Positions 38,675-39,808 of a DNA stretch of 39,808 bases are shown here, piece by piece. Origin of the DNA: Thiobacillus sp. (lineage in GTDB: Bacteria; Pseudomonadota; Gammaproteobacteria; Burkholderiales; Thiobacillaceae). The notes under the pieces were generated by a model that had not been told where the DNA came from, ran no database searches, and was given only the letters and a program-made list of their open reading frames with translations. The translations under genes were made by a program, and so were the position numbers. Positions within the stretch are counted from its first letter, which is position 1, and every line of letters begins with the position of its first letter. Location of the stretch: positions 1-39,808 of the forward strand of contig JADFDN010000013.1 in assembly GCA_018262815.1 (NCBI GenBank). Reading direction: 5' to 3'.

Positions 38675-39808
38675 ATGAGTCACTTCCTCGACCGACTGAC
38701 GTTCTTCAAGAAGACCGTCGCCGAGTTTTCCAACGGCCATGGCGCCGTCAGCGATGAAGACCGCAGCTGGGAAAACGCCTACCGCAGCCGCTGGCAGCAG
38801 GACAAGGTGGTGCGTTCCACCCACGGCGTGAACTGCACCGGTTCGTGCAGCTGGAAGATCTTCGTCAAGAATGGCCTGATCACCTGGGAAATCCAGCAGA
38901 CCGACTACCCGCGCACCCGCCCCGACCTGCCCAACCACGAGCCGCGCGGCTGCCCGCGCGGCGCCAGCTACTCCTGGTACGTGTATTCGGCGCAGCGCGT
39001 GAAATACCCGCTGATCCGCGGCCGCCTGATGGAGATGTGGCGCGAGGCGAGGAAGACGATGGACCCGGTCGAGGCCTGGCGTTCGATCAGCCAGAACCCC
39101 GAAAAAGCCAAACGCTACAAGTCGATCCGCGGCCAGGGCGGCTTCGTGCGCGCCAAGTGGGACGAGGTGACGGAAATGATCGCCGCCGCCAACGTCACCA
39201 CCATCAAGGACTTCGGCCCCGACCGCATCTACGGCTTCTCGCCGATTCCTGCGATGTCGATGGTGAGCTACGCGGCGGGATCGCGCTACATGTCGCTGAT
39301 CGGCGGCGTCTGCGGCTCCTTCTACGACTGGTACTGCGACCTGCCGCCCTCCAGCCCGCAGGTGTGGGGCGAGCAGACCGACGTGCCGGAATCGGCCGAC
39401 TGGTACAACTCGACGTATCTGATGGTGTGGGGCTCCAACGTGCCGCAGACCCGCACCCCCGACGCCCACTTCTACACCGAGGTGCGCTACAAGGGCACCA
39501 AGACCGTGGCGGTGTCGTCCGACTTCGGCGAAATGGTCAAGTTCGGCGACATCTGGCTCGCCCCCCGCCAGGGCACCGACGCCGCGCTGGCGCTGGCGAT
39601 GGGCCACGTGATCCTGTCCGAATTCCACGTCAAGAACCGCAGCGAGTATTTCGACCAGTATTGCCGCCAGTACAACGACATGCCGATGCTGGTGATGCTG
39701 AAGGAACACGAAGGCACGCTGATCGCCGACCGCTACCTGCGTGCGTCCGATCTCACCGGCAACATGGGGCAGGACAACAATCCGGAGTGGAAGACGGTGA
39801 TCTACGAC
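38675..39808 (+). CDS. narG: Respiratory nitrate reductase alpha subunit NarG (5' part)
   Basis: The first 378 codons of the molybdenum catalytic subunit of the membrane-bound nitrate reductase; the gene runs off the window. AAGGAG at 38662-38667 precedes ATG 38675 (the ATG at 38670 stops after two codons). The sequence starts MSHFLDRLTFFKK and has the FS0 cluster ligands HGVNCTGSC (His plus two Cys) and GCPRGASYSWY. IGGVCGSFYDWYCDLPPSSPQ and ESADWYNSTYLMVWGSNVPQTRTPDAHF follow; the Asp of the latter is the expected Mo ligand (Asp222 in E. coli). There is no Tat signal of the periplasmic Nap type. About 870 codons and narHJI should follow downstream. Confidence 0.97.
   Translation, partial: MSHFLDRLTFFKKTVAEFSNGHGAVSDEDRSWENAYRSRWQQDKVVRSTHGVNCTGSCSWKIFVKNGLITWEIQQTDYPRTRPDLPNHEPRGCPRGASYSWYVYSAQRVKYPLIRGRLMEMWREARKTMDPVEAWRSISQNPEKAKRYKSIRGQGGFVRAKWDEVTEMIAAANVTTIKDFGPDRIYGFSPIPAMSMVSYAAGSRYMSLIGGVCGSFYDWYCDLPPSSPQVWGEQTDVPESADWYNSTYLMVWGSNVPQTRTPDAHFYTEVRYKGTKTVAVSSDFGEMVKFGDIWLAPRQGTDAALALAMGHVILSEFHVKNRSEYFDQYCRQYNDMPMLVMLKEHEGTLIADRYLRASDLTGNMGQDNNPEWKTVIYD

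Noticed and set aside
37904-39709. A 601-codon open frame on the minus strand opposite narK2 and narG
   Set aside because: High-GC shadow of conserved plus-strand genes, with His/Gly/Arg-rich composition and no recognisable domain. The same applies to long antisense frames at 573-2054, 2156-3649, 6187-7968 and 27873-29060.

Overview
The window is high-GC DNA with densely packed, often overlapping genes. It most resembles a facultatively anaerobic, chemolithotrophic betaproteobacterium of the Thiobacillus type. The main reasons are the narXL / narK1-narK2-narG locus, an Isp-type [NiFe] hydrogenase (small subunit-isp1-isp2-large subunit) and a bacterial V/A-type ATPase. The genus is an inference; there is no rRNA or other taxonomic marker here.

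Layout: (1) 567-9551, plus strand, is an 11-gene type II secretion / type IV pilus-like operon: gspG, gspF, gspE, then four small PilM/N/O/P-like genes in place of canonical gspL/M/C, a lipoprotein secretin with TPR-like repeats, and three more pseudopilins. (2) 9529-18332, minus strand, is a nine-gene V/A-type ATPase cluster, transcribed G/H-C-I-K-F-E-A-B-D. (3) 18337-24896, minus strand, is a [NiFe] hydrogenase locus, transcribed hupD - hupH-like - hynS - isp1 - isp2 - hynL - hupE. It runs on into the ATPase genes with only 4 nt between hupE and the first ATPase gene, so hydrogenase and ATPase look like one transcription unit of about 15.4 kb. (4) 25046-30833, plus strand, divergent from hupD, is a complete NiFe maturation set in the order hypC-A-B-D-F-E. 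(5) 30907-35455, minus strand, holds a membrane diguanylate cyclase, a two-CBS-domain protein, and the NarL/NarX nitrate two-component system. (6) 35710 to the window end, plus strand, holds narK1, narK2 and the first 378 codons of narG.

How the parts fit: the hyp genes build the NiFe site, HupD trims HynL, HupE probably supplies nickel, and Isp1/Isp2 connect the Tat-exported HynSL to quinone or to a cytoplasmic thiol/electron carrier. NarX/NarL and an FNR-like site would switch on nitrate uptake and respiration, the likely electron sink for H2 in the absence of oxygen. The ATPase membrane ring subunit appears to carry one carboxylate per four helices, which fits an ATP-driven proton pump better than a synthase.

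Most noteworthy: the hydrogenase-ATPase linkage; the hybrid secretion system; a 139-bp element with 26-bp imperfect terminal inverted repeats sitting exactly between hynS and isp1; three clusters of heptanucleotide repeats placed in operon-internal gaps; and palindromic operator candidates in the two divergent promoter regions. The three largest gaps in the 15.4-kb operon (143, 110 and 106 nt) are all filled by repeat structures.
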